Part shown: positions 17,159 to 25,226 of the stretch, one piece after another | Position numbering within the stretch: position 1 is the first letter of the stretch | How the letters are laid out: each line of letters starts with the position of its first letter | Assembly: GCA_003500135.1 (NCBI GenBank) | Contig: DNTA01000038.1 | Location: 1-31,147 of the forward strand | From: Cytophagales bacterium | Lineage (GTDB): Bacteria > Bacteroidota > Bacteroidia > Cytophagales > Cyclobacteriaceae | Direction of reading: 5' to 3' | DNA: 31,147 nucleotides | Program-made: the position numbers and the translations under genes | The notes under the pieces: generated by a model | What the model saw: the letters and a program-made list of their open reading frames with translations, nothing else | What the model was told of the DNA's origin: nothing | Database searches by the model: none

Positions 17159-17515
17159 CATTTTCCCGAGAAGTTAATGGAATTGCCGTCCACCGCGGCT
17201 GATATATGTCACATTTATATTATTAATACAATTTATGCATTAAATAGTAGGGATTTTTGCAAGGGCAACATGAAACGACAGGACAGATTGAAAGGTTCAC
17301 TTCATTTTCTTTGAAAAATTATATCTCATTTTGAAGCCTATACATATTTAATAAGGAATGATTTTAGAGTTCTCGAAAAATATTTATCAAATGCCAGTTG
17401 GTATTTACCAGTTTTTCACCTAAAACAGTACTGAAATAATCCAATTACTTTAACATTTAATTGAAATGCAAAAAAGTATTCAGATCAAGATCAAACTTCT
17501 TTATAAAAAAAATAA

Positions 17516-17523
17516 TATATTTG
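17516..17523 (+). promoter_or_regulatory. Bacteroidetes -7 box (TATATTTG) before the dehydrogenase operon
   Basis: TATATTTG matches the Bacteroidetes TAnnTTTG consensus and would start a transcript with a leader of about 70 nt before 17599. No convincing -33 TTTG element lies at the usual distance, so confidence is moderate. Confidence 0.45.
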
Positions 17524-17598
17524 ATTCTCAGTCGCCCTGCTATATTCATCTAAAAAACAGCGGCGATTTTCCACTTTATTGAACAAAAAACAAACCTA

Positions 17599-18525
17599 AT
17601 GAACAGCTCACGAAGAAACTTTATTAAAAGTAGCGCTGTTGCGCTGGCAGGTGCAAGTCTTTATGGACTATATGGTTGCACCGGCGGGCGCAAAAACGGC
17701 GGAGAAATGTTTTTTAATATTTCACTGGCACAGTGGTCCCTCCACAAAATGTTATTTGCCAATGAGCTCACCAATCTTGACTTTCCATTGTTTGCCAAAA
17801 ATGAATTTGGCATTACGGCAGTGGAATATGTAAATGCCTTTTTTAAAGACAAAGCCAAAGACCAGGCCTATCTTAGCGACCTGAAAAGCCGAACGGAAAA
17901 TGAAGGCATAGAAAATGTGCTGATCATGATCGATGGAGAAGGACAACTAGGTAATAGCGACGAAGCCGAACGCAAGAAAGCGGTTGAGAACCATTACAAA
18001 TGGATCGAGGCCGCCAACTTCCTGGGTTGTCATTCCATCAGGGTAAATGCAGCGGGAGAAGGCGACAAAGCTGCGCTGAAAGACCAGGTAGTTAAATCGC
18101 TTAACGAGCTTTGTACTTTTTCGGGTGATTATAATGTAAATGTAATTGTTGAAAACCACGGTGGTTACTCAAGTAATGGCGAGTGGCTGGCCGATACCAT
18201 TTCAACGGTTGGCATGTCAAACTGTGGTACGCTACCTGATTTTGGTAACTTTATAATAGACCGGGAAAAAGATGTCAAATTTGACCGATATAGAGGGATG
18301 GAATTGCTTATGCCATATGCCAAAGGTGTAAGCGCCAAGTGCTATGATTTCAACGAGGCTGGAAACGAAACCACTATCGATTTCGAAAGAATGCTCAATA
18401 TTGTGCAAAGCGCTGGATACAACGGATACATTGGAATAGAGTATGAAGGAAGCAGATTAACTGAGGTTGAAGGGGTAAAAGCAGCTAAGGAACTGCTGCT
18501 GAAAGTAGGAGCGAAAGTATCATAA
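17599..18525 (+). CDS. Tat-exported sugar-isomerase-like TIM-barrel lipoprotein
   Basis: The 308-residue protein begins with a twin-arginine signal (SSRRNFIK, residues 3-10) and a lipobox-like LYGC with Cys27, so it is probably folded in the cytoplasm, exported, and lipid-anchored. The body is a xylose-isomerase-like (AP endonuclease 2/sugar phosphate isomerase-epimerase) barrel. Candidate metal ligands are Glu185 (VIVENHGG), Asp214 (LPDFGN) and Glu281 (IGIEYEG). Such proteins commonly accompany exported Gfo/Idh/MocA dehydrogenases and DUF1080 proteins, where they may act as epimerase, isomerase or hydratase on 3-keto sugars; the specific reaction is inference. It is the first gene of a five-gene operon; the next gene starts 9 nt after its stop. 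Confidence 0.85.
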   Translation: MNSSRRNFIKSSAVALAGASLYGLYGCTGGRKNGGEMFFNISLAQWSLHKMLFANELTNLDFPLFAKNEFGITAVEYVNAFFKDKAKDQAYLSDLKSRTENEGIENVLIMIDGEGQLGNSDEAERKKAVENHYKWIEAANFLGCHSIRVNAAGEGDKAALKDQVVKSLNELCTFSGDYNVNVIVENHGGYSSNGEWLADTISTVGMSNCGTLPDFGNFIIDREKDVKFDRYRGMELLMPYAKGVSAKCYDFNEAGNETTIDFERMLNIVQSAGYNGYIGIEYEGSRLTEVEGVKAAKELLLKVGAKVS

Positions 18526-18534
18526 GGAAAGAAA

Positions 18535-19026
18535 ATGGAGCAAAAACTGGGTAAGAATCAACAATTTTTTATTGTTACCCTTAGGGTATTGATCGGCTGG
18601 CACCTGCTTTATGAGGGTGTTGCCAAACTTTACAACCCCTCATGGACTGCCAAAGGCTACTTATTAAGCGCTGAAGGCCCTTTTGGGGCTATTTTTACCT
18701 ACATGGCCAAAAGTGATTTTTTATTGCAGTTGATAGATGTGGTAAATGTGTGGGGCCTGATGCTTGCCGGCCTGGCCCTGATTTTAGGACTTTTTGATAA
18801 GTATGCAGCCATTTTGGGTGCATTACTGACCTTTTCGTATTACCTGGCACATCCGCCGTTGGTAGGTACGGAATCCGTACCCGGAGAAGGGAATGTGATT
18901 TTTGTTAACAAAAATCTGATTGAAGCTGTAGCGCTTGGCCTTTTGAGTGTTTTCCCCAGCGGACACATCATCGGGTTGAATCGTTTTATAGTGTGGAGAA
19001 GGAAGAAAATGGTATTGGATAATTAA
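18535..19026 (+). CDS. DoxX-family membrane protein
   Basis: The 163-residue protein fits the DoxX fold: four hydrophobic helices (about 10-30, 62-85, 88-105, 128-145), an early RVLIGWHLLYEGVAKL, and an extracytoplasmic loop LAHPPLVGTESVPGEGNVIF. DoxX relatives include a subunit of archaeal thiosulfate:quinone oxidoreductase and proteins near exported redox enzymes. In this operon it sits between the TIM-barrel protein and two Tat-exported dehydrogenases, so a role in passing electrons between their cofactor and the quinone pool is possible but unproven. Confidence 0.85.
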   Translation: MEQKLGKNQQFFIVTLRVLIGWHLLYEGVAKLYNPSWTAKGYLLSAEGPFGAIFTYMAKSDFLLQLIDVVNVWGLMLAGLALILGLFDKYAAILGALLTFSYYLAHPPLVGTESVPGEGNVIFVNKNLIEAVALGLLSVFPSGHIIGLNRFIVWRRKKMVLDN

Positions 19027-19047
19027 TCAGGCAATGGAGTGAATAAG

Positions 19048-20682
19048 ATGAGTGATCAGGATAAAAAAGGAATATCGAGAAGGGACATCTTAAAAGGTTT
19101 GGCCACAGCGCCTGTTCTGGGGGCCTTTTGGTGGAGCGCCTCAGCAAAAGGTGATCATGACACGGAAATAAAAAAGGGCATATTAAACGAGCTGGACATC
19201 AAAGCCATGAACCCCCCAACTACAGGTTCTATGAAGGGAGATGTAATAAAATTGGGGATCATCGGCGCTGGTGGCCGTGGTATTCATCTCATGCGTACAG
19301 CAGGTTATGCCACGCCACAATGGCTTGACGATATGAAAGAAAATGCCCGTAAAAACCCGAATGACACACGACTAAAGAGTTTTCTGGAGCAAGAAGACCT
19401 GAACGTCAGGTTTACTGCTGTGTGTGATGTATTTGATGTTCACATGGAAAGAGCTTACGGGGCAGCGGAAACCGATGATAACAAGCCAATAAGGTATGTG
19501 GACTACCAGGATCTACTGGCAGACCCGAATGTTGATGCCGTGATCATCGCCACACCAGACCATACCCATGCCCCGATCGCTTTAGACGCTGTGAGGGCGG
19601 GTAAACATGTATATGTCGAAAAGTGTATGACGCACAAAATTGGAGAGACGCTGGAGCTGGAAGAAGCAGTAAACAATTCCAGTGTAGTGTTTCAGGTGGG
19701 CCATCAGCATAGACAAACCCTGAGTTTTCTGACCGCACAGGACGCGATCAATAAAAATGTATTGGGGCATGTTTCTTTGGTTCAGACCAATACAAATAGA
19801 AATGACGACGCCGGAGCATGGCAATACAACCTCCATCCGGAGGCCAACGAAAAGACCATTGATTGGAAAAGGTTTTTAGGCCCTGCCCCTGACCTGCCAT
19901 TTAGTAGAGAACAATTCTCCCGGTGGAGAAAGTGGTGGGTTTTTGGAACAGGATTATCCGGTGACCTTCTCACGCATGATTTTGACAGGATCAACTGTGT
20001 GCTAAAAATGGGGCTTCCTTCGTCGGTAATGGCATCGGGAGGTATTTATTCGCATCGCGATGGACGTGAAGTGCCTGATGTATTACAGGTAAGCATGGAG
20101 TTTCCCGAGTTTTCAACAGGCTCCAGCCGTGAAAAAGGCCTGGAAAAAGGCATGACATTTCTCTACAGCGCCACCTTGGGCAATGGCTTTAATCGCGGCA
20201 CTTTACTTATGGGGCATGATGCTACCATGGAGCTGGGAGAAAGCCTTTCCATATATGCCGACTATAATTCCACGAGGTATAAGGACTTATTGGAAAAAGG
20301 TGTAATTGACACCAGCACGCCAATGTACGGCTATAACCCACAGTCGGAAGGTGTGGATGGTGTAACTTCAGCTACCGCCAAATATTTTGCCGAAAAAGGG
20401 TTACTTTATACCTATCGCGATGGCAAGAGGGTCGATTCTGCATTTCTACATATCAGGGAATGGCTAAGCTGTATCAGGCATGGAGGCACACCAAGCTGTA
20501 GTATTAAAGAAGGCATGGAAGAAGCTATATCGTCGCATATGGCTACTCTATCCTATAAAACCGGTAAACAAGTACTTTGGGATGATAAAGCAAGAAAAGT
20601 GGTGATCCCCGGCATGGAAGGAGCTGATCTGGATGCCATCATTACTGATTCAAAGCTTTTACCCGAAGCGCCAATTGTATAA
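19048..20682 (+). CDS. Tat-exported Gfo/Idh/MocA-family dehydrogenase (first copy)
   Basis: From ATG at 19048 (GGAG lies 8 nt upstream; an in-frame GTG lies at 19039) the product is 544 residues. It has a twin-arginine signal (SRRDILKG, residues 10-17) and a Rossmann motif GAGGRG (73-78). ATPDHTHAP (168-176) follows, and EKCMTH replaces the usual EKP motif at 191-193. An insert of about 40 residues follows the first Rossmann strand, making this longer than usual family members. Such exported enzymes carry tightly bound NAD(P) and oxidise or reduce sugar hydroxyl groups, often at C3. Its partner is the second copy downstream; the two differ in length and motif and may do opposite redox steps. 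Confidence 0.9.
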   Translation: MSDQDKKGISRRDILKGLATAPVLGAFWWSASAKGDHDTEIKKGILNELDIKAMNPPTTGSMKGDVIKLGIIGAGGRGIHLMRTAGYATPQWLDDMKENARKNPNDTRLKSFLEQEDLNVRFTAVCDVFDVHMERAYGAAETDDNKPIRYVDYQDLLADPNVDAVIIATPDHTHAPIALDAVRAGKHVYVEKCMTHKIGETLELEEAVNNSSVVFQVGHQHRQTLSFLTAQDAINKNVLGHVSLVQTNTNRNDDAGAWQYNLHPEANEKTIDWKRFLGPAPDLPFSREQFSRWRKWWVFGTGLSGDLLTHDFDRINCVLKMGLPSSVMASGGIYSHRDGREVPDVLQVSMEFPEFSTGSSREKGLEKGMTFLYSATLGNGFNRGTLLMGHDATMELGESLSIYADYNSTRYKDLLEKGVIDTSTPMYGYNPQSEGVDGVTSATAKYFAEKGLLYTYRDGKRVDSAFLHIREWLSCIRHGGTPSCSIKEGMEEAISSHMATLSYKTGKQVLWDDKARKVVIPGMEGADLDAIITDSKLLPEAPIV

Positions 20683-20709
20683 CCAAATTCTATAAATAAA
20701 CCTGCTGTT

Positions 20710-22167
20710 ATGAAAAAAGAAAATTCGATTAAAATGAGCAGAAGGGACTTTGTGGGTGGCACGATCAAATCGGCCGCTGCTTTTACAATAGTTCCCAGCA
20801 CAGTCATCAGTGGCCTTGGATACACTGCCCCCAGCGATAAGCTCAATATCGTAGGTGTAGGTGTAGGTGGCCGCGGCGGCGGTGTGCTGAAAGAAATGAC
20901 TTCTGAAAATATCATTGGTCTTTGTGATGTGGATTGGAAATATTCAAAAAAGATTTTTGGTGAGTTCCCAAATGCTAAAAAATTCAAAGACTGGCGCGTG
21001 ATGTTTGAAGAAATGCACGACGACATTGATGCCGTTGTGGTAGGTACACCCGACCATACCCACGCCATCATTTCCATTAATGCAATGAAAGAAGGATGGC
21101 ACGTGTACTGCGACAAGCCGCTTACCCACTCAGTGTATGAAGCACGCAAAATGACCGAGGTGGCCAACGAAATGAAAGTAGCTACTCAAATGGGCAACCA
21201 GGGTAACTCAAGCGATGACATCCGGGTGATCAAAGAATGGATCGAAAGTGGAATAATCGGCGAGGTCACCGAAGTACATGCCTTCACAAATCGACCGATC
21301 TGGCCTCAAGGCCTTGAAAGGCCGGCCAATGGCATGTGGGTGCCCGATCATTTAGCATGGGACCTTTTTATCGGACCTGCTCCTATGCGTCCATACCATG
21401 AAGTATATACACCATGGAACTGGCGTGCATGGTGGGATTTCGGAACAGGTGCACTGGGCGATATGGCTTGTCATATTCTGGACCCCGTATTTTATGCATT
21501 GAATCTGGGATATCCCACCTCTGCTGAAGCATCCTCATCTCAGGTGAATACCGAAAGCGCACCGATTTCATCATCCGTTCACTACTCATTCCCCGCCAGA
21601 GGCAAAAAGCAACCGGCAGTGGAAGTACACTGGTACGATGGTGGAATGATGCCGGAACGTCCTGCCGAACTGGAAGACGGTGAAATGATGGGCGACTGGG
21701 GTGGCGGCGCCATCTTTGTAGGTACCAAAGGCAAGCTTATGTGCGACACCTATGCTGCTAACCCAAGGTTATTAGGTAAATTAAAAGATACACCAAAACC
21801 TAAGCAAACGATCGACCGGATAACCACCAACCACTACATGGATTGGGTGCGCGCCTGTAAGGAAAGTCCGGAAAGCCGTAAACCTGCCAGTTCGAACTTC
21901 GATTACGCAGGACCGCTTACCGAAATGGTGTTAATGGGTAACCTGGCTATCCGACTTCAGGATCTTAAACGTCGATTGCAGTGGGATGGTGAAAACATGA
22001 AGGTCACCAATATAGGTGCAAGCGATGAAATAAGAGTGGTCACCACCGATCGCTTTAATGTAATCGACGGTCATCCACACTTCGATACCAAATATGCCAC
22101 TATGAATGCAAAAGAGGCTGCCGAGGAGTATATCAAGCATACATATCGTGACGGATGGACCATGTAA
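20710..22167 (+). CDS. Tat-exported Gfo/Idh/MocA-family dehydrogenase (second copy)
   Basis: The 485-residue protein has a twin-arginine signal (SRRDFVGG, residues 10-17) and the nucleotide-binding motif GVGVGGRG (49-56). It also has GTPDHTHAI (112-120), the catalytic-type CDKP (134-137), and the block WDLFIGPAP followed by DFGTGALGDMACHILDPVF typical of exported bacterial members. Export through Tat implies that the NAD(P) cofactor is loaded in the cytoplasm and carried out bound. It follows the first copy by 27 nt and precedes the DUF1080 lipoprotein by 28 nt. The family oxidises sugars, for example glucosides to 3-keto forms; the exact substrate cannot be read. Confidence 0.92.
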   Translation: MKKENSIKMSRRDFVGGTIKSAAAFTIVPSTVISGLGYTAPSDKLNIVGVGVGGRGGGVLKEMTSENIIGLCDVDWKYSKKIFGEFPNAKKFKDWRVMFEEMHDDIDAVVVGTPDHTHAIISINAMKEGWHVYCDKPLTHSVYEARKMTEVANEMKVATQMGNQGNSSDDIRVIKEWIESGIIGEVTEVHAFTNRPIWPQGLERPANGMWVPDHLAWDLFIGPAPMRPYHEVYTPWNWRAWWDFGTGALGDMACHILDPVFYALNLGYPTSAEASSSQVNTESAPISSSVHYSFPARGKKQPAVEVHWYDGGMMPERPAELEDGEMMGDWGGGAIFVGTKGKLMCDTYAANPRLLGKLKDTPKPKQTIDRITTNHYMDWVRACKESPESRKPASSNFDYAGPLTEMVLMGNLAIRLQDLKRRLQWDGENMKVTNIGASDEIRVVTTDRFNVIDGHPHFDTKYATMNAKEAAEEYIKHTYRDGWTM

Positions 22168-22195
22168 TTTGTAAAACCAATAAAATTCTACACAT

Positions 22196-23017
22196 ATGAA
22201 AAAACTATTTTTAAATATCGCAATTTTAGCCTTGGCCGCTATGGTGATGGTTTCTTGCGGAACAAAAAAAGAACAGAAAGAAGCTGGATCTGAAACAACA
22301 GAAGAAAGCTCAACAGCTGAATCAATGGAAGCTGAGGAAGCAGCGCCCAACGAACTGACAGAAGCCGAGAAGGCTGATGGATGGATGCTTCTTTTCGATG
22401 GAGAAACAACGGATGGCTGGAGAGGATATCAGAAAGAAACCTTTCCCAACAACTGGCTGGTAGTAGACGGCACATTGCACAACCAGGGTTCCGGACGTGG
22501 AGAAGCTGGCGCAAGAGATGGCGGCGATATACTTTACGACCAGAAATTTTCCAACTTCCATATGAAACTGGAATGGAAGATTTCAGAAGGTGGCAACTCG
22601 GGTATCTTTTACCTGGGCCAGGAAGATCCTAAGTATGATTACATTTGGAAAACCGCCCCTGAAATGCAGGTACTGGACAATGAGCGTCACCCTGATGCCA
22701 ACATGGGCAAAGACGGCAATCGCCAGGCAGGTTCTCTGTATGACCTGATAGCAGCAGAACCTCAGAATGCTAAACCTGCCGGTGAATGGAACAGCGCCGA
22801 AGTGAAAGTATACAAAGGTTCTGTATGGCATATCCAAAACGGTGAAACTGTTGTGGAATATCATTTATGGACACCGGAATGGGAAAAAATGGTGGCTGAC
22901 AGTAAGTTCCCGGAACTGAACGAGAACTGGGCAGATGTTGCTTCAGAAGGTTATATCGGCCTTCAGGACCATGGCGATGATGTATGGTTCCGAAACATTA
23001 AGCTCAAAACCCTCTAA
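22196..23017 (+). CDS. DUF1080 (3-keto-glycoside hydrolase/lyase-like) lipoprotein
   Basis: The 273-residue protein has a lipoprotein signal with Cys21 (MVMVSCGTK), an acidic linker (about 25-60), and one DUF1080 domain with a concanavalin-like beta-sandwich fold: MLLFDGETTDGWRGY, LEWKISEGGNSGIFYLG, EMQVLDNERHPDA and a closing GYIGLQDHGDDVWFRNIKL. Family members have been described as acting on 3-keto-disaccharides or 3-keto-glycosides, cutting the bond after a Gfo/Idh/MocA enzyme oxidises C3. It is last in the operon and is followed by a terminator. Confidence 0.9.
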   Translation: MKKLFLNIAILALAAMVMVSCGTKKEQKEAGSETTEESSTAESMEAEEAAPNELTEAEKADGWMLLFDGETTDGWRGYQKETFPNNWLVVDGTLHNQGSGRGEAGARDGGDILYDQKFSNFHMKLEWKISEGGNSGIFYLGQEDPKYDYIWKTAPEMQVLDNERHPDANMGKDGNRQAGSLYDLIAAEPQNAKPAGEWNSAEVKVYKGSVWHIQNGETVVEYHLWTPEWEKMVADSKFPELNENWADVASEGYIGLQDHGDDVWFRNIKLKTL

Positions 23018-23041
23018 CGCATAAATCCAATTAATCAAAAT

Positions 23042-23075
23042 AAAAAGAGCATGGCCGACGTCATGCTCTTTTTTT
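23042..23075 (+). terminator. Intrinsic terminator of the five-gene operon
   Basis: AAAAAGAGCATG (23042-23053) pairs with CATGCTCTTTTT (23062-23073) around an 8 nt loop and runs into a T-tract. It lies 25 bp after the DUF1080 stop. Confidence 0.88.
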
Positions 23076-23139
23076 ATGTAACAATCCCTTATTGCCAGGG
23101 TTTCTTTTTACAGCAAACCACATTGTTTAGTTTAGCGCC

Positions 23140-24108
23140 TTGAAATACGATGTAATAATTATTGGTGCCGGTCCTTGCGGATTGGCTTGCGGCATAGAGG
23201 CAAAAGCAAAAGGACTCAAATACCTGATCCTCGATAAAGGCAATATTACCGAGTCCATTCGCAGGTACCCGGTAAATATGATCTTCTTTTCAACTTCGGA
23301 GAACCTGGAAATTGGCAATGTGCCTTTCGTATCGATGGGCATGCGACCCAACAGAACCGAAGCGCTGAAGTATTACAGAAAAGTGGCCGATCATTTTGAT
23401 CTGCAGCTTCAGTTGTTCACAAAAGTGGAACAGGTCAAAGGTGATGATGGACATTTTAAAATAGAAACTTCAAAAGGCATATTCGATACTAAAAAGATCA
23501 TTCTGGCCACAGGCTACTATGATGTTCCAAGATACCTCAATATTCCCGGAGAAGACCTTCCTCATGTGAGCCACTACTATGATGAAGCTTATAAATATAC
23601 AAAAACAAGGGTGATTGTAGTGGGAGGCGCCAATTCGGCGATTGAAACATCTCTCGATCTTTACCGCAATGGCGCAGATGTAACTATAGTCCATATGTTT
23701 GACGATCTGGACAAAAGAGCAAAGTACTGGATCGTTCCCGATTTACAGAACAGAATAAAAAAAGGAGAAGTAAAAGCCTACTTTAATACGGCAATTACCC
23801 AAATTGAATCGGAAAAGGTACATATCAAAAACCTGGATTCAGGAAAAACAGAAGCGCTAGATGCTGACTTTGTATTCCTGATGACGGGATATCGACCGGA
23901 CGCTGGCTTCCTGTCAAAAACGGGCATTCAGTTAAATGGTGAAAATCTCATCCCCGAACTGGCAGAAGGCACCTATGAATCGAGTGTACCAGGAATATAT
24001 CTGGCAGGTTCAATAGTAGGCGGTGAAGAAACGGCAAAGATATTTATCGAAAACGGCAAGTACCACGCTACGCCCGTGATTGGTGATATCATAAAAAAAT
24101 TGGCATAA
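23140..24108 (+). CDS. ypdA: YpdA-type FAD-dependent (bacillithiol) disulfide reductase
   Basis: The 322-residue flavoprotein has the FAD motif GAGPCG (9-14), where Cys13 matches the conserved active-site cysteine of YpdA, and the NADPH motif GGANSA (162-167). ATGYYDVP, FLMTGYRPD and the closing YLAGSIVGG complete the family pattern. YpdA proteins reduce bacillithiol disulfide using NADPH; Bacteroidetes are known to make bacillithiol. The only possible start in frame is TTG at 23140, because a stop (TAG) lies at 23128 and the fold begins at once. TAGTTTAG at 23128-23135 is one base from a TAnnTTTG box, so the transcript leader may be very short. Confidence 0.87.
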   Translation: MKYDVIIIGAGPCGLACGIEAKAKGLKYLILDKGNITESIRRYPVNMIFFSTSENLEIGNVPFVSMGMRPNRTEALKYYRKVADHFDLQLQLFTKVEQVKGDDGHFKIETSKGIFDTKKIILATGYYDVPRYLNIPGEDLPHVSHYYDEAYKYTKTRVIVVGGANSAIETSLDLYRNGADVTIVHMFDDLDKRAKYWIVPDLQNRIKKGEVKAYFNTAITQIESEKVHIKNLDSGKTEALDADFVFLMTGYRPDAGFLSKTGIQLNGENLIPELAEGTYESSVPGIYLAGSIVGGEETAKIFIENGKYHATPVIGDIIKKLA

Positions 24109-24132
24109 AAAAGCCTTCAATCGAAGGCTTTT
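24109..24132. terminator. Bidirectional intrinsic terminator
   Basis: AAAAGCCTTC (24109-24118) pairs perfectly with GAAGGCTTTT (24123-24132) around AATC. A/T runs on both sides let it serve the rightward ypdA and the leftward RRM gene. Confidence 0.85.
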
Positions 24133-24152
24133 CTTAAATAGCTTAACAAAGT

Positions 24153-24452
24153 TTAATATCTTCTTGGTCTAAAACTTCTTTCCCTGTTAAAACCTCCACG
24201 GTCGTTGTTTTCCCTGGGCCTTGCCTTTTTTACAACAATCTGACGGCTGTCCAGTTCGCTGTCGTTTAATTCGTTGATAGCATCGTATGCTTCCTCGTCG
24301 TTAGACATCTCAACAAACCCAAAACCCTTTGAGTTACCGGTTTCTTTGTCATAAATAACCTTGGCAGATGTTACCTCGCCAAAATCACTGAATAAGTCTT
24401 GTAAGTCTTCGCCAGTTGTGGCCGAACTTAACTTTGCTACGAAAATGTTCAT
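24153..24452 (-). CDS. RRM-domain RNA-binding protein
   Basis: The 99-residue protein is a single RNA-recognition motif, with RNP2 IFVAKL (3-8) and RNP1 KGFGFVEM (42-49). A basic, arginine-rich tail (PRENNDRGGFNRERSFRPRRY) follows. Small RRM proteins of this kind are found in Bacteroidetes and cyanobacteria and bind RNA, often as part of cold or post-transcriptional regulation; the targets are unknown. It is a monocistronic leftward gene, and the shared terminator lies 20 bp beyond its stop. Confidence 0.92.
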   Translation of the reverse strand: MNIFVAKLSSATTGEDLQDLFSDFGEVTSAKVIYDKETGNSKGFGFVEMSNDEEAYDAINELNDSELDSRQIVVKKARPRENNDRGGFNRERSFRPRRY

Positions 24453-24647
24453 ATACGTAATAAATAATTAAAATAAAGTCATTTCAAATAAGAAGTAGCA
24501 AAGCAGCAACAAATAGAAAACTGGCAGTACTAGAATCTTAATGGTTCAAAAGAACGAAGAAAAAATTATTAATACTATTGAAAACTGTTTTTTTTATCAC
24601 ATTTCAACTCATCGCCACATTTTGTTGAAAAAGAATAATTGAACAGT

Positions 24648-25169
24648 TTAATTTTCCCCGATATCATACCAGGTAGCGTATTTTACATAGTTATTGGCTG
24701 TTCTGTCAAACACATTGAGCCAGTCACCTTCTACCTTCTTAATTTTTTTAGCCGGGGCACCCGCGTAAATGTATCCACCCTCTACCACAGTATTTTGTAA
24801 AACAACCGCACCTGCTGCCACAATGGCCCTACTTTCAACCACAGCATGGTCCATTACAATTGCACCCATACCTATAAGCACATCGTCTTGGACCGTACAT
24901 CCGTGTACAATGGCATTGTGCGCGATCGAAACATTATTACCAATAACGGTTTTGGCTTTCTGATAGGTGCAATGGATCACAGCTCCATCCTGTATATTGG
25001 TTTTATTTCCAATAGTTATACTGTGCACGTCACCGCGAACGACTGCGTTGAACCATACACTACAGTCATCGCCCATAGTCACCTCTCCTACTACAGTTGC
25101 ATTATCTGCTAAAAAACAGTTTTTACCAAATTTGGGCTCAATGCCTCTTACGGGAAGAATAAGTGCCAT
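24648..25169 (-). CDS. Gamma-class carbonic anhydrase family protein (hexapeptide repeat)
   Basis: From ATG at 25169 the product is 173 residues and fits the left-handed beta-helix family: LPVRGIEPKFG, FLADNATVVGEV, VWFNAVVRGDV and GAPAKKIKKV. Three histidines in VIHCTY and SIAHNAIVHGC match the metal ligands of gamma-carbonic anhydrases (Zn or Fe/Co), so a metal centre is likely. Actual anhydrase activity varies in this family. An in-frame ATG at 25196 would add nine residues (SLINKKLT...); relatives usually begin at MALILPV, so I prefer 25169. It is divergent from pabB. Confidence 0.85.
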   Translation of the reverse strand: MALILPVRGIEPKFGKNCFLADNATVVGEVTMGDDCSVWFNAVVRGDVHSITIGNKTNIQDGAVIHCTYQKAKTVIGNNVSIAHNAIVHGCTVQDDVLIGMGAIVMDHAVVESRAIVAAGAVVLQNTVVEGGYIYAGAPAKKIKKVEGDWLNVFDRTANNYVKYATWYDIGEN

Positions 25170-25213
25170 AGTTAATTTTTTGTTGATTAAAGACATATTT
25201 CATGCGAAACTAA

Positions 25214-25221
25214 TAATTTTG
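25214..25221 (+). promoter_or_regulatory. -7 box (TAATTTTG) directly before pabB
   Basis: TAATTTTG matches TAnnTTTG and ends 5 nt before the pabB ATG (25227), so transcription would begin at or next to the start codon. No -33 element was found at the usual distance. Confidence 0.4.
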
Positions 25222-25226
25222 AAGCT

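Larger units (their letters stand above)
17147..17598. other. Divergent intergenic region between iorA and the dehydrogenase operon
   Basis: About 450 bp, strongly AT-rich toward the right. It carries the -7 box for the rightward operon at 17516. No equally clear box was found for iorA; TAGGTTTG on the minus strand at 17591-17598 is over 440 nt from iorA and is probably chance. No coding or RNA feature is supported. Confidence 0.5.

Noticed and set aside
17591..17598. TAGGTTTG on the minus strand as a -7 box for iorA
   Set aside because: It would give a leader of over 440 nt and abuts the start codon of the opposite gene, so chance is more likely.
20553..21167. Long antisense open frame (204 codons) across the two dehydrogenase genes
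   Set aside because: It mirrors the codon pattern of the well-supported Gfo/Idh/MocA genes on the other strand and has no recognisable protein features.
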